The notes beneath the pieces were generated by a model. It was not told where the DNA came from. It did no database searches and saw only the letters and a program-made list of their open reading frames with translations. Shown here one piece after another: positions 8,283-17,762 of a DNA stretch of 64,000 nt. This stretch comes from JACPVF01 sp964502095. GTDB taxonomy: Bacteria; Chloroflexota; Anaerolineae; Anaerolineales; Villigracilaceae. The DNA lies in the NCBI GenBank assembly GCA_964502095.1, contig CAZCUF010000006.1:62001-126000 (forward strand), in the 5' to 3' direction. How positions within the stretch are numbered: position 1 is the first letter of the stretch; each line of letters starts with the position of its first letter. Made by a program: the position numbers and the translations under genes.

Positions 8283-10874
8283 GTTATCGCAAATCACTGG
8301 CGGCGCGGGGCATTGCAGTGGAGCGGATGGTTGACGCGTATAAGCTGTCGTTCGATCCGGCTCGATCACAAAAACGGCCAGCGCGTCGATATGCGCCCGA
8401 TGAGGATCGCGGCTGGGAACCGCGCAACCCAAAATCAACACATCCGAGGCGTTGGGGAAATACGACAATTCCGATACGGGGAGCAGGACGTTATCCGCGG
8501 TGCGCGGACTGATGAGAGTAAATGCCAGGCGCGGAAACGGCAGGGTCCCATACGGATAACCGGAATCCAGTTCTCCCTTATTCGCCGCGTAAAAGCGGGG
8601 ATATAACCCGCGCCCATAGATCATCACCGCTTCGGGCTGTTTAAGAAAAGCATTGACCGCCGCGAGCGGCATGCCGCCCTTTTGCAAATTTCCCGAAGTA
8701 TCCAATTGATCGAGCGCAGAACTTGCCCGCGTCGGCGAATAACGAAGCGGAAAGATGTTATCGGTGAGCGTGGGGCTCAGGCCGATGGCAACGAATATCA
8801 CCGCGACGCCAAACATGCGCGCCGTGAGTTGCTTATTCCACTTGAAATTGTCCGCAGGCCAGGCGACGCCTTCATTCACAGCCTGTTTTTGCCCGAACAA
8901 CTCTAGAAACAAATAGACGGCCTCGAACAAACCGAAAAGGTAATACACCAGCACAAGCCAATCCGCAGGGACGATATAGCGGCCGCCGGACGTGCGGCCC
9001 AAGGCATTGGACAGCTGATAGGTGAGAAAGAGCAGAAAGGGCGTGAGACCCGCCAGACCGAGCCGCTTCCAGGCCATGCCCAAACCGAAGGCCAGCACAA
9101 CCAACTGCAAAGCCAAAAAGCCCGCGCCCGCGCTCACCGAACCGTCCCAGCTTTGTTGCCAGTACGGGAAAAATTCTTTTACGGTACTACGCAGATCATG
9201 GAAGAACGGAGAAGCCGGCAGGGACAAAAACGAAGTCAATATGTTGTGGAAAAAATGCAAAGGCACAAAACCCAAAGATGGCAATGACTGCAAGTCCGGC
9301 TGAACAACGACCGAAGAAAAGGAAGCCGAAGCAGAAACAAACGAAACGGGCGCGTCCTGCATCTGCGGTACAGGCATCCTGCTGTAGTAGCGCAGTTCGA
9401 TCACATTGCGCAGTTTGATGTAATAAGTATTTAGCATGAATGTGCCGCTGGGAAGGCCCCACGGCAGGATACTGAGCACGAACATCGCCGCCAAACCCGC
9501 GCCCAAAGCGGCGGCCAGAGTGAGCTTGCGGCGATGGACGATCAACAGCAAAACGCCGACCGGGATCAAAAGCAAAAGGAAGTTCGTGCGTACCAGCGAA
9601 GATAATCCGATCAGCCCTCCGGCCCAGAGTGCATACAACCGATTCCCGGATGGGTTTCGCATCCATTTGACGGTGAGATAGACCAGCAAGGCCATGCAGA
9701 GCGCGGTGGGAAAATCGGTGAGCAGTTGTTTCGGACTGCCGAGATCAATGATCGAAGCGCCCGCAATCGAGTTGAGCCCGCGCAGAGCGGCGAGCGCGCC
9801 CAGCCCAATTCCGAGCGGGCGGCCGGATAATTCCTTGCCGATCAAATACAGCAAAACAGGAAAAAGCGCATAGATGGCGGCCTGCAAATCGGCAACATCC
9901 GTGTAGTGCTGTCCCGCCAGCATGTGCACGAAAACCAAAAATTGCATATAGAGCGGGCGCTCGAAGAACATACCGGAGAATAATTTCTGCCCGATCAACG
10001 CGTATTGCGCGCCCAAATCGAACAAAGCCGCGTCGGAAAAAGGATAGTATTCGTTGTTCGGCGGATAAGGGCCGGGATTGAAGTAACTGGGCGGAGCCGG
10101 TTCGTGAATCCACAAGGCGGCGGTAAAAATCCATAAAACGGCGCACAGCCATAAGTCCAGATGTTTGACACGGGCAAGCAGATTGGATCGCCCGGCCTGG
10201 AGGGTCAAAAGTCCCAACACAAAGGCGGATAAAACCTGCTGTCCAAGCACGGGCACGCCTGCGCCGTAAATATATTCGTCGCCGCGCGAGGGAGCCAGCT
10301 GAAATCCAAATCCCCAATACGCCAGTGAAAATAGAAAGATGACCGCTGTGACGATAAAAGCAATGGCTCTCGGCGCAAGCGCACTTCGAACAAAGTTTTT
10401 TTCGAGTGCATATTTTCCAAGCCACATCAGCGCGAGCGTTAGGCCGCTGAAACAGGCAAACCAAATCGCAATTGGATACGCCCGCGCAAAGTATGGCTCG
10501 AAACGGCCGAAACGGTCAGCCGGTGTAAAGATCAGAGCGTACGATAATAAAAATAATGCAATGGACAGCGCGCGGAGCCATAGCGACTCGCGTCCTTGAC
10601 CGCTGAACAACGACCAGAACCGATTTACCCACGCCGCGTCGCGCCGGGACTTCAAGCTGAATCCGCCAAAAAGGAATCCTACCGCCGCTGAGACAAGGAC
10701 CGCCATCCAACGCGCCAGCGAAAGGCCAAACAGAATCGAGTTTTTGGAATCGGAAGGGCTAGTCAGCAGGACCACTGCCACCGCGAAAAAACCGGCCGCG
10801 CTGAGCAGGCTGTACATGCTCAGGATGAAGCGCGGTCGTTTCCACGCGGATGATGCGGAGGCAGAAAAGGTCAT
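8256..10874 (-). CDS. Multi-pass membrane protein, probable GT-C/PMT-type glycosyltransferase
   Basis: An 872-residue integral membrane protein with many hydrophobic helices (roughly 13-15) and a C-terminal extracytoplasmic domain of about 200 residues. A GDEYIYGAG segment near residue 225 could be the acidic loop typical of GT-C enzymes (PMT/ArnT-like), but the catalytic assignment is inferred. Its start overlaps the stop of the upstream GT2 gene by 4 nt (ATGA), so the two are translationally coupled. It probably transfers a sugar from a polyprenyl-phosphate donor outside the membrane. The alternative is a non-enzymatic polymer-handling protein. Confidence 0.7.
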   Translation of the reverse strand: MTFSASASSAWKRPRFILSMYSLLSAAGFFAVAVVLLTSPSDSKNSILFGLSLARWMAVLVSAAVGFLFGGFSLKSRRDAAWVNRFWSLFSGQGRESLWLRALSIALFLLSYALIFTPADRFGRFEPYFARAYPIAIWFACFSGLTLALMWLGKYALEKNFVRSALAPRAIAFIVTAVIFLFSLAYWGFGFQLAPSRGDEYIYGAGVPVLGQQVLSAFVLGLLTLQAGRSNLLARVKHLDLWLCAVLWIFTAALWIHEPAPPSYFNPGPYPPNNEYYPFSDAALFDLGAQYALIGQKLFSGMFFERPLYMQFLVFVHMLAGQHYTDVADLQAAIYALFPVLLYLIGKELSGRPLGIGLGALAALRGLNSIAGASIIDLGSPKQLLTDFPTALCMALLVYLTVKWMRNPSGNRLYALWAGGLIGLSSLVRTNFLLLLIPVGVLLLIVHRRKLTLAAALGAGLAAMFVLSILPWGLPSGTFMLNTYYIKLRNVIELRYYSRMPVPQMQDAPVSFVSASASFSSVVVQPDLQSLPSLGFVPLHFFHNILTSFLSLPASPFFHDLRSTVKEFFPYWQQSWDGSVSAGAGFLALQLVVLAFGLGMAWKRLGLAGLTPFLLFLTYQLSNALGRTSGGRYIVPADWLVLVYYLFGLFEAVYLFLELFGQKQAVNEGVAWPADNFKWNKQLTARMFGVAVIFVAIGLSPTLTDNIFPLRYSPTRASSALDQLDTSGNLQKGGMPLAAVNAFLKQPEAVMIYGRGLYPRFYAANKGELDSGYPYGTLPFPRLAFTLISPRTADNVLLPVSELSYFPNASDVLILGCAVPSRDPHRAHIDALAVFVIEPDRTTAYTRQPSAPLQCPAPPVICDNNKECRSGD

Positions 10875-11761
10875 GGCTTTTTGGTCCCAACGATCTTCTC
10901 GGAGCTGAAGAACACCGTGATCAAGTTGAAAACAAGTTTACCCGCCATCGCAAGATAATAGAACGGATGGAACCAAAAGGGATAATCGCGCGCCAGATTC
11001 TTCCGATAATACAAATAATACGAGCGATGCCATTGGTAAACTCCAAAATACGGATGGCTTCCCGAACCCCCGCGGCCGCCGTAATGGATGATGCCAGCCT
11101 GCGGAACATAATAAATTTTCCAGCCTGCCTTGCGCGCTTGAAAGCAATAGTCGGTATCCTCCTGATAGGCGAAAAAACGTTCGTCGAGAACCCCGATCTG
11201 TTCGATGACTTCCCTGCGGATCAACATACTGCCGCCGGAAACCGCCTTCACTTCGTTGACCTGATCGTTATCGAGATGGGTCATCAAATAACCCGTGAAG
11301 CGCGCGTCCTTCGGAAAAAGCTTCGACAGGCCCGAAAAATAGGCGAACACCTCCCACGGGCGCGCCTCCCCGCGCCGGCATTGATATTGGAACGTTCCGT
11401 TTCCATTCATCACGCGCGGCGTACAGATCCCCGCCTCGGGATGAGCGTCCATGAACGCCGCAAGGCGATCCAGCGCGTCGCCGATCACCACCGCATCGGG
11501 GTTGAGCAGAAGGTAATAGCGTGCGTCCAGTATCTTCAAGCCCTGGTTGACCGCGCGTGAAAAGCCGAGGTTATCGTCGTTGACGATCAGCCTGACGGAC
11601 GGAAACCGCTCGCGCACAGCTTCCACTGTGCCATCAGTCGAGTGATTATCCACCACCACAACTTCGAGCTTCAATTGCGTTTTATCGAGGAAGGATTCCA
11701 AACATGAAATAACATGGCCGCGCGCGTTCAAGGTCACGATGCAAATGGCGAGGTCAGTCAT
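10871..11761 (-). CDS. GT2 family glycosyltransferase
   Basis: A 296-residue cytoplasmic GT-A enzyme. The N-terminus has the family pattern AICIVTLN, then EVVVVDNHSTDGT, NLGFSRAVN and a nucleotide-sugar-binding LLLNPD (DxD-equivalent). The second half has FFAYQEDTDYCFQARKAGW, the usual acceptor/base region with Glu-Asp-Asp-like residues. This resembles rhamnosyltransferase-type (WbbL-like) enzymes, which fits the nearby dTDP-rhamnose genes, but donor and acceptor are not known. The last residues include a hydrophobic, possibly membrane-associated helix. It overlaps the next gene by 4 nt. Confidence 0.88.
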   Translation of the reverse strand: MTDLAICIVTLNARGHVISCLESFLDKTQLKLEVVVVDNHSTDGTVEAVRERFPSVRLIVNDDNLGFSRAVNQGLKILDARYYLLLNPDAVVIGDALDRLAAFMDAHPEAGICTPRVMNGNGTFQYQCRRGEARPWEVFAYFSGLSKLFPKDARFTGYLMTHLDNDQVNEVKAVSGGSMLIRREVIEQIGVLDERFFAYQEDTDYCFQARKAGWKIYYVPQAGIIHYGGRGGSGSHPYFGVYQWHRSYYLYYRKNLARDYPFWFHPFYYLAMAGKLVFNLITVFFSSEKIVGTKKP

Positions 11762-11808
11762 TAGAAGTCGATCCGCAGGTAAAATCTTTCATCAGGCAGA
11801 TAATCCTA

Positions 11809-12825
11809 TCATTGTTCCAAAGTTTTCAGCGAAGCCAAGCGGCGCATTTTCGCGATAAAAGGCTCGAGCCAGTTCCAGTTCATTGCCTGATGGATTTGAG
11901 AGATGGGAACGCGGCGCTGTCGCTGAACTTCTCTACGCTGGCGAAGGACTCTCGGCAATCCCTTTATTGCATCCCATTTAGATTTAAAAATGATCTTCGC
12001 GCGGCCTTGAAATGAAAAGCTGATTAAGTAAAAAACATTCGTCAATATATGCAGCGGCAAATATAACCACAGCAGAATTTCCGGCATGTCCTTGAAGTAT
12101 GTCCAGATCATGTTACGGTGACCATGATACACTACGAAATCGCTCATCTGACCTGAACTGGCTGAACCAACATGATGCACAACAGCCTGCGGGACAAAGA
12201 TGCAATGTAATCCCCGCAAACGCAGGCGAAACCCCAGATCGACATCTTCCAAATAAGCAAAATAACGCTCGTCGAACCCGCCCGCGGCGATGAATTCCTC
12301 CCGCGAGAATAAGGCGGCGGCTCCACAGGCGCTAAACGTTTCTAGTCTAACGCTCGTTTCGTAAACCGGGAGACCGTAATTCCGCCTCCATACCAGGCCG
12401 CTGACATGATATACATCCCCCTCGCCATCGAGAAGAGAAGGCCGAGCGAACTGAATCTGGCGGGAGGAGAAAAAATATCGGCCGCCATATTGCTCTGCGG
12501 CGGTCATCAAATTAGCTAGCCAATCCGGTTCGGGAAACGCGTCCGGGTTCAGGAGAGCCAGCCATGTTCCACGCGCGAGGCGCGCACCGATATTGTTGGC
12601 GGCGGCAAAGCCTAGGTTGGAATCCAATTTTCTAGCAGTCAGATTCAACTTGTTCGAATATTTTTCCAGCGCATCCGCCATGGCACGATCGGTTGAATTA
12701 TTATCGACGAGAATCACTTCGAAATCAGTGCGGGTTTGGGTTAAAAGGCTCTCGAGACAACGCGGCAAATGAGTAGCGTTGTTCCAAAGCACAATCACCA
12801 CGGAAATCAATGTGCTAGGCGGCAT
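11809..12825 (-). CDS. GT2 family glycosyltransferase
   Basis: A 338-residue GT-A protein: ISVVIVLWNN start, EVILVDNNSTD, NLGFAAANNIGAR, LALLNPDAFPE (DxD-like position) and AYLEDVDLGFRLRLRG. It is paralogous in layout to the neighbouring GT2 and probably adds a different residue of the same glycan. A C-terminal hydrophobic segment near residues 245-265 may bind it to the membrane. Upstream is a 210-nt AT-rich divergent region with candidate -10 boxes for this gene (TACAAT on the minus strand, 12867-12872) and for the methyltransferase on the plus strand (TATAAT, 12978-12983). Confidence 0.88.
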   Translation of the reverse strand: MPPSTLISVVIVLWNNATHLPRCLESLLTQTRTDFEVILVDNNSTDRAMADALEKYSNKLNLTARKLDSNLGFAAANNIGARLARGTWLALLNPDAFPEPDWLANLMTAAEQYGGRYFFSSRQIQFARPSLLDGEGDVYHVSGLVWRRNYGLPVYETSVRLETFSACGAAALFSREEFIAAGGFDERYFAYLEDVDLGFRLRLRGLHCIFVPQAVVHHVGSASSGQMSDFVVYHGHRNMIWTYFKDMPEILLWLYLPLHILTNVFYLISFSFQGRAKIIFKSKWDAIKGLPRVLRQRREVQRQRRVPISQIHQAMNWNWLEPFIAKMRRLASLKTLEQ

Positions 12826-13036
12826 ACAAGACCGTCTCTTTTAGCATTGAAATATCCTTTTTAAGAATTGTATGATCACAAGATTACAAATCATTTCTTA
12901 ACTGCATCCACATTACAATTATAAACTGTAGATTTACCGAACACGCTTCACGGAACCACACCGAGCCTTTTTTCTTGTATAATCCCAAGACTTTACCTTA
13001 TCCTAGCATCTCAATATATTTCATGGATTACCGCAT

Positions 13037-13678
13037 ATGACCACAAAGCAAACAAATCACAGTGATACTTTCAGCCCGGATTCCGGCCACCTTACGCGCG
13101 GCAAAGGCATCCTGGAGCCTTTATTGGCGCGTCAGCGCGCAAGAATTGCCAACCGATTGATCCCTTCGGAACTGCGTTCGGGAACAATCCTGGACATTGG
13201 CTGTGGGACGTATCCATATTTCCTGTCGAGGACGGAATTCGAGAAAAAGGTTGCCATCGACCAGCTCCCCATGCCCAATGAAGTTGCGGCCAAATTAAAA
13301 ATCGAGGGACATTCGCTCAATCTCAACCAGAAACCATTTCTGCCCTTCGAGGATATCTACTTTAACGTTGTGACCATGCTGGCTGTAGTGGAGCATTTGG
13401 ATCCAAACAGTATGGCAATACTATTTCGGGAGATACACCGGGTCCTGCGGCCCGGTGGCCGAGTCATTATGACTACACCCGCCGCCTGGTCCGACGGCTT
13501 ATTGCATTTGATGGCGCGCCTGCGGCTGGTCAGCGAAGAAGAGATCAACGAACATGCCTATGCCTATACCCTGCCTTTAGTCGGCTGGTATTTTGGGCAG
13601 GCCGGATTCGAGATGCGCAAAGTGAAATTCGGCTATTTCGAATTCATGCTGAACATGTGGGCTATTGCCGAGAAATAA
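13037..13678 (+). CDS. Class I SAM-dependent methyltransferase
   Basis: A 213-residue protein with the Rossmann-type motif I ILDIGCGTYPYF, an acidic residue at the end of strand 2 (VAIDQLP), VVTMLAVVEHLD as motif post-I/II, and HRVLRPGGRVIMTTP. This is the Methyltransf_11-like pattern common in glycan clusters, where the target is usually a sugar or lipid carrier. It is the only plus-strand gene inside the minus-strand glycan block and converges on the membrane protein that follows. A TATAAT box at 12978-12983 gives a leader of about 50 nt. Confidence 0.85.
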   Translation: MTTKQTNHSDTFSPDSGHLTRGKGILEPLLARQRARIANRLIPSELRSGTILDIGCGTYPYFLSRTEFEKKVAIDQLPMPNEVAAKLKIEGHSLNLNQKPFLPFEDIYFNVVTMLAVVEHLDPNSMAILFREIHRVLRPGGRVIMTTPAAWSDGLLHLMARLRLVSEEEINEHAYAYTLPLVGWYFGQAGFEMRKVKFGYFEFMLNMWAIAEK

Positions 13679-13709
13679 TAATTGAACAACCTTGGCAAAA
13701 AACTTCCTG

Positions 13710-15323
13710 TTATCGAACAGAGGTTAGGCGACAGAACTCCAACTCATCAGGTGTATCGATCTCCAGAAGAAAACAATCCCCGATCTTCGATTTCAGGTCC
13801 AACGCCATTAAGCTCTTTAGCGGCTGAACGTCCGATTCGTTCTTATCGTACAAAATATAGATATTGTCGCTAGTTTGACTCAATAAGTCCTTGACTTGCT
13901 TTAGAAAAGCGCTCTCTCTGACTTCGCCCTTGGCGCTAAGATATAAATTCCCTTCAGGCCGTACAAATCGATAATTGGGCGGAAAGAGCGGAACTATATA
14001 AGAGGTCGGCGATCTGCCCAGCATTACCACAACCGGGTTTCCTGAATCAGTCAAAGAAGTAGTATTCAGTTGAAAATAGGAGGTGCCCCATGACAGGCGT
14101 CCCCATTGAAAAGGCCGATAAAAAACGAAGATAAGACAGATCCCAGCCAGGACGAGAGACCATCTTATTTTTCGGGAACCAATCAACCGATCGAGAATGA
14201 CCAGGATACACAGCGGGACCAGCAATTCTAATGGAATGATGAAGCGATAGGTCGCGGATTCTTTGATCCACAACAAGTACGAAATTAGGAAGAACCACAA
14301 TAGAAAGTTCCCCATCTTCGCGTCAAATTGATCGGAGCCCGGCATTTGTTTCCGTCTTATCAATTTACGAATTAGCAAGCCGATCGTCCACACAATCGCA
14401 ATAAAATAAAGAAGGCTAAAGCGGATGTCCGAATATTGGAATGGGTTGACCCTAAGGCCATTGAAACTGAAAATGAACGGCCAAAGAATATATTCCCACC
14501 ATTGAACTGGAAGATATGTGGACCACACGACTGGCTTTATTGTGAAATATGGGGATTTAAAAATATGGTTATAGAAAGGGAAAAAGGGGTTACCAAATTT
14601 CATCCACAAGAACCACCACCAATACCCTGCGCTGAGCAGGCCGCCAAGTATTCCAAAAATCCCATAAATGATTAGGCCGGTGATTTTCTTTTTCCACGAA
14701 CTCCGAAAGAGGCATAGGGCGAGCGCCGAACTGACCGCGAATATCGTAATGGAAGGTTTGACCCCCACCCCAAAACCCATCAGGAATCCTGCCCATCCAA
14801 TTTGAATCGCAGCCTTTTTCTCATTCCTGTCTTCTTTGAGTGCGCGAATCAATAAATAGACTGCACCCAAAACAAACAGACTGGTGAGATTATCCTCCAT
14901 CGTATTGCCCAGTTCCGATATAAAACCTGGAGCGATCCCAGAAACGATCACAAGTCCAACCCCCAACAGGAACTTGAAGCGCGGATTGGGATATTCAAAG
15001 ATCTCCCCAAAAATCAAAAAGATCAATGACAGGTTGAATCCATGAACGGCCCCCAAAACAAATCCCGCCACCCAGGATGGAAAATATTTCGTCAGCCAAT
15101 AAAACGGCAAGTCGCCGATGGGATTGATATACGTCTGCAACTGCGCAGGAGCGATATCGAATCCCATTCGATTATTTAGAAATGCGTAAGCATTATAGTA
15201 ATGATAATTTTTTAGATCCCAATTTACGTCTTTGCCAAGCCGTATCGAAATAAAACCAAAAATAATTGGAACTACAATAATAGCGAAAATTACAAGCTTC
15301 CTGGAACTTATATATTTCGTCAA
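13710..15323 (-). CDS. Multi-pass membrane protein, putative GT-C-like glycosyltransferase
   Basis: A 537-residue protein with about ten hydrophobic helices and a C-terminal hydrophilic domain of ~120 residues. The first loop carries a charged/aromatic stretch (WDLKNYHYYNAY) typical of uncharacterised polysaccharide-region membrane proteins. The start is a TTG overlapping the stop of the upstream gene (TTGA), which implies translational coupling. Codon use looks AT-richer than in the flanking rhamnose genes. Function is inferred from context only; an O-unit polymerase-like role is another possibility. Confidence 0.6.
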   Translation of the reverse strand: MTKYISSRKLVIFAIIVVPIIFGFISIRLGKDVNWDLKNYHYYNAYAFLNNRMGFDIAPAQLQTYINPIGDLPFYWLTKYFPSWVAGFVLGAVHGFNLSLIFLIFGEIFEYPNPRFKFLLGVGLVIVSGIAPGFISELGNTMEDNLTSLFVLGAVYLLIRALKEDRNEKKAAIQIGWAGFLMGFGVGVKPSITIFAVSSALALCLFRSSWKKKITGLIIYGIFGILGGLLSAGYWWWFLWMKFGNPFFPFYNHIFKSPYFTIKPVVWSTYLPVQWWEYILWPFIFSFNGLRVNPFQYSDIRFSLLYFIAIVWTIGLLIRKLIRRKQMPGSDQFDAKMGNFLLWFFLISYLLWIKESATYRFIIPLELLVPLCILVILDRLIGSRKIRWSLVLAGICLIFVFYRPFQWGRLSWGTSYFQLNTTSLTDSGNPVVVMLGRSPTSYIVPLFPPNYRFVRPEGNLYLSAKGEVRESAFLKQVKDLLSQTSDNIYILYDKNESDVQPLKSLMALDLKSKIGDCFLLEIDTPDELEFCRLTSVR

Positions 15324-17605
15324 TTCAAAATTCCCTTTGGCTGGCCGACAATATCGTCTGCGGCAGTAATAATTTTCTCTACAGCTTCATGGAAACTTTC
15401 ATGTCCGTATTCTTTACGTATACGCTGTAAGGCGTTTTCTCGAAGCGCATAGAACATTTGCTCGTTGTTATACAGATTCACTGTTTTTTTGGCGAAATCC
15501 ACTGGCGTTTGGCCAACAAGAATATCTTTGTCAACTTCCCATCCTATCTGACTGGCGATCAATGGCGTGACAACCGCGGGTAGACCACAGGCGGCGGCCT
15601 CCATTAGTTTGAGGGGCACGCCCGCGGCGAAACGAGTTGGGACGACAAAAAGCCTTGAGTTATTGTAATATGGGAAAAGATCGTCAACCCGCCCTACAAT
15701 GTGCACATATTCGGCATTCAAATTCCAGATTGACTGGACGCGATTTGTGCCCACAATATACAAGTGACATTGTAGCTTTTGAAAAATAAGCGGAAAAATC
15801 TGTTTCACAAAATAACGCACAGCATCTTCATTCGGAGATGGGTAGCTTAAAATACTGCCGACAAAGAGAATACCCTTTCGTTCTGCAAAGCTGGCCGCGG
15901 TTGGGTTTGCTTCCAGAGCATAACTTAAGACGTGCACGTTCTTGGAGCTATATTTTGTGAAGTGTTCTTTTTCGCGGGTAGAAACCGCAACGATAACATC
16001 CGCTTGATCCGCCAGACCTACTTCGGACTTAATTAATTCTTCCTTTTCGTCTTCGTGTATTTTCAGCCCGCCGAGTTCATTAAACGCAATCTCTCTTAAA
16101 CAAAATAGCGCCTCTGCGTCATAGATTACTTTCGTTTTCCCGGAATATTCTCTTAGGGGCGCGATTATTTCCTTCATATTATGAGGGCGGCTTATAATTG
16201 CCATGTCATAGTAGTTCGGTCGATTTTTTATAAAGGATATAAAATCTATTTTTTGTTCGGACGGACTATAAAGAACTTCAATGCCATCATTTTGCAGGGA
16301 CGATGTTATATCCGGCGCATAACATGAAAATTGCAGGGGCAAAAAAGTTATCCTATAACCCATTTGCGCTAGTGTTTCGATGATTTTATAAGTACGAGGC
16401 AGGCCATACCCAAGTCTATGGTCGGGGATTTGATCGTCTACGAACAAAATCCTTTTTGTGTTGATGCGGTGCTCACGCGAGGCGAGGATATTACTCTGGC
16501 CTGGCGCATTATGGAACAACTCGAGGCTTTGCTTCCATTTCTTTACAAATTTTCTTCTATTAAGTTCTTGCAGTTCAATCGCTTTGGCACCGCCAGAACT
16601 GCCATATTCGTAATGAATTGCCATTGCAAAAGGCTGGTAAATAATCCGATAGCCTTCCTTCCATAAACGCATGCAATAATCCACATCTTCATAATATGCT
16701 GGTTGGTAAATGGCATCAAATCCATTCAAAGATGCAAATAATTCCCTAGGTGTTAGAAGTAATGCGCCTGAACAAAAATCCACACTCCGCACATAAGAAA
16801 ATTCGGGCTGAAAGGGGTTTTTATTTCTGCCATATCCCTGGCAGGAGCCGTCTTTCCAGATGATAGATCCCGCTTCCTGCAATCTACCGTCTTTAAACAT
16901 CAGCCGGCCGCCCACTGCCCCGATCTTCTTTCCCTTTTTGATTGTATCCACCATGATCTGGAGCGAATTCGGCATAAGCTGAGCGTCATTATTTAGAAAT
17001 AACAAAAATTTTCCGGATGCAATTGCCACGGCCTGATTGCACCCGCCACCAAACCCCAGATTCGTGGAATTACGGATTATTTTGGCATTCTCAATGTTGC
17101 GCAGCATGGCTTCCGTATTGTCACTGGAGGCATTATCAACAAGTATTACTTCAAAAGATACTTTTCCCGCCCCTAAAACAATGGATTCCAAACACTGAAA
17201 CGAAATTGCCGCACGGTTATGAAGCAAAATCACAATCGAAACTTCCGGTTCAGAATAGGCTGGCAAGACCAGCTTTGAGTTCGATGCTTGAAACGCTTCA
17301 AATCTTATGAGGACGAAATCATCCGTATCTCGAACACTTAATTCGCTAAAATCGGACGGCTTTTGAAGAGCATTACCGGTCTCTATGGTTTTGTTGTGTA
17401 ATATGTCAGTGAAGAACTTCACCGCGCCCCTGAAGCCATAACTACTTACCATGTATGTAAGATTCAACTGTTTGCGTTTAAATCTTTTCAAATAGCCGTG
17501 AAATTTGTTTAACATCCCACTCCGGTTTTCATGGGGCATAAGCGCGGGCATACTTCTTTGAAAGATACTGGAAAATGCTTGCAATGACACTAAAGAACTT
17601 GGCAT
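15320..17605 (-). CDS. Two-domain glycosyltransferase (GT2 followed by GT4-like)
   Basis: A 761-residue fusion. Residues ~120-370 are a GT2 domain: VSIVILLHNRAA, EVILVDNASSDNTE, NLGFGGGCNQAV, LLFLNNDAQ and YYEDVDYCMRLWKEGY. Residues ~390-750 are GT-B (GT4-like): ILFVDDQIPDHRLGYG, a middle Rossmann region, GILFVGSILSYPSPNEDAV and GVPLKLMEAAACGLPAV near the C-terminus. Such fusions probably add two consecutive sugars. An in-frame ATG at 17515 is an alternative start; 17605 is kept because GGAG stands 5 nt upstream. AT-richer than neighbouring operons. Confidence 0.85.
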   Translation of the reverse strand: MPSSLVSLQAFSSIFQRSMPALMPHENRSGMLNKFHGYLKRFKRKQLNLTYMVSSYGFRGAVKFFTDILHNKTIETGNALQKPSDFSELSVRDTDDFVLIRFEAFQASNSKLVLPAYSEPEVSIVILLHNRAAISFQCLESIVLGAGKVSFEVILVDNASSDNTEAMLRNIENAKIIRNSTNLGFGGGCNQAVAIASGKFLLFLNNDAQLMPNSLQIMVDTIKKGKKIGAVGGRLMFKDGRLQEAGSIIWKDGSCQGYGRNKNPFQPEFSYVRSVDFCSGALLLTPRELFASLNGFDAIYQPAYYEDVDYCMRLWKEGYRIIYQPFAMAIHYEYGSSGGAKAIELQELNRRKFVKKWKQSLELFHNAPGQSNILASREHRINTKRILFVDDQIPDHRLGYGLPRTYKIIETLAQMGYRITFLPLQFSCYAPDITSSLQNDGIEVLYSPSEQKIDFISFIKNRPNYYDMAIISRPHNMKEIIAPLREYSGKTKVIYDAEALFCLREIAFNELGGLKIHEDEKEELIKSEVGLADQADVIVAVSTREKEHFTKYSSKNVHVLSYALEANPTAASFAERKGILFVGSILSYPSPNEDAVRYFVKQIFPLIFQKLQCHLYIVGTNRVQSIWNLNAEYVHIVGRVDDLFPYYNNSRLFVVPTRFAAGVPLKLMEAAACGLPAVVTPLIASQIGWEVDKDILVGQTPVDFAKKTVNLYNNEQMFYALRENALQRIRKEYGHESFHEAVEKIITAADDIVGQPKGILN

Positions 17606-17741
17606 GAAGGCTCCACGGCGGAATTAATATTAAACAGGTAAAGCGGACTATTAGAGCAGCGCGCCACAACTTGCTTCTCTCATAGACTGTATGAAGATTT
17701 TTAAGGGCACGCAACCCTGAGCCAAGCTTCTTGAAGATCAT
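17529..17741 (-). pseudogene. Possible remnant of a glycosyltransferase linker
   Basis: A 70-codon reading frame starting 22 nt after the upstream gene and overlapping the N-terminus of the GT2-GT4 gene in another frame. Its start (FKKLGSGLRALKNL..YERSKLWRAAL) looks like the basic, amphipathic linker that often stands before GT2 domains in larger multidomain proteins. The preceding gene also ends in a similar linker (SKAWKFVLFARRVRSWL). It may be what is left of a longer fusion broken by frameshift, or a chance frame. Confidence 0.25.
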
Positions 17742-17762
17742 GGATTTCGCAATGGGTGGAGC

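Noticed and set aside
7276..8334. 352-codon plus-strand frame overlapping ctaA and running through the terminator
   Set aside because: Arg/His-rich composition, no domains, and it reads through a strong bidirectional terminator.
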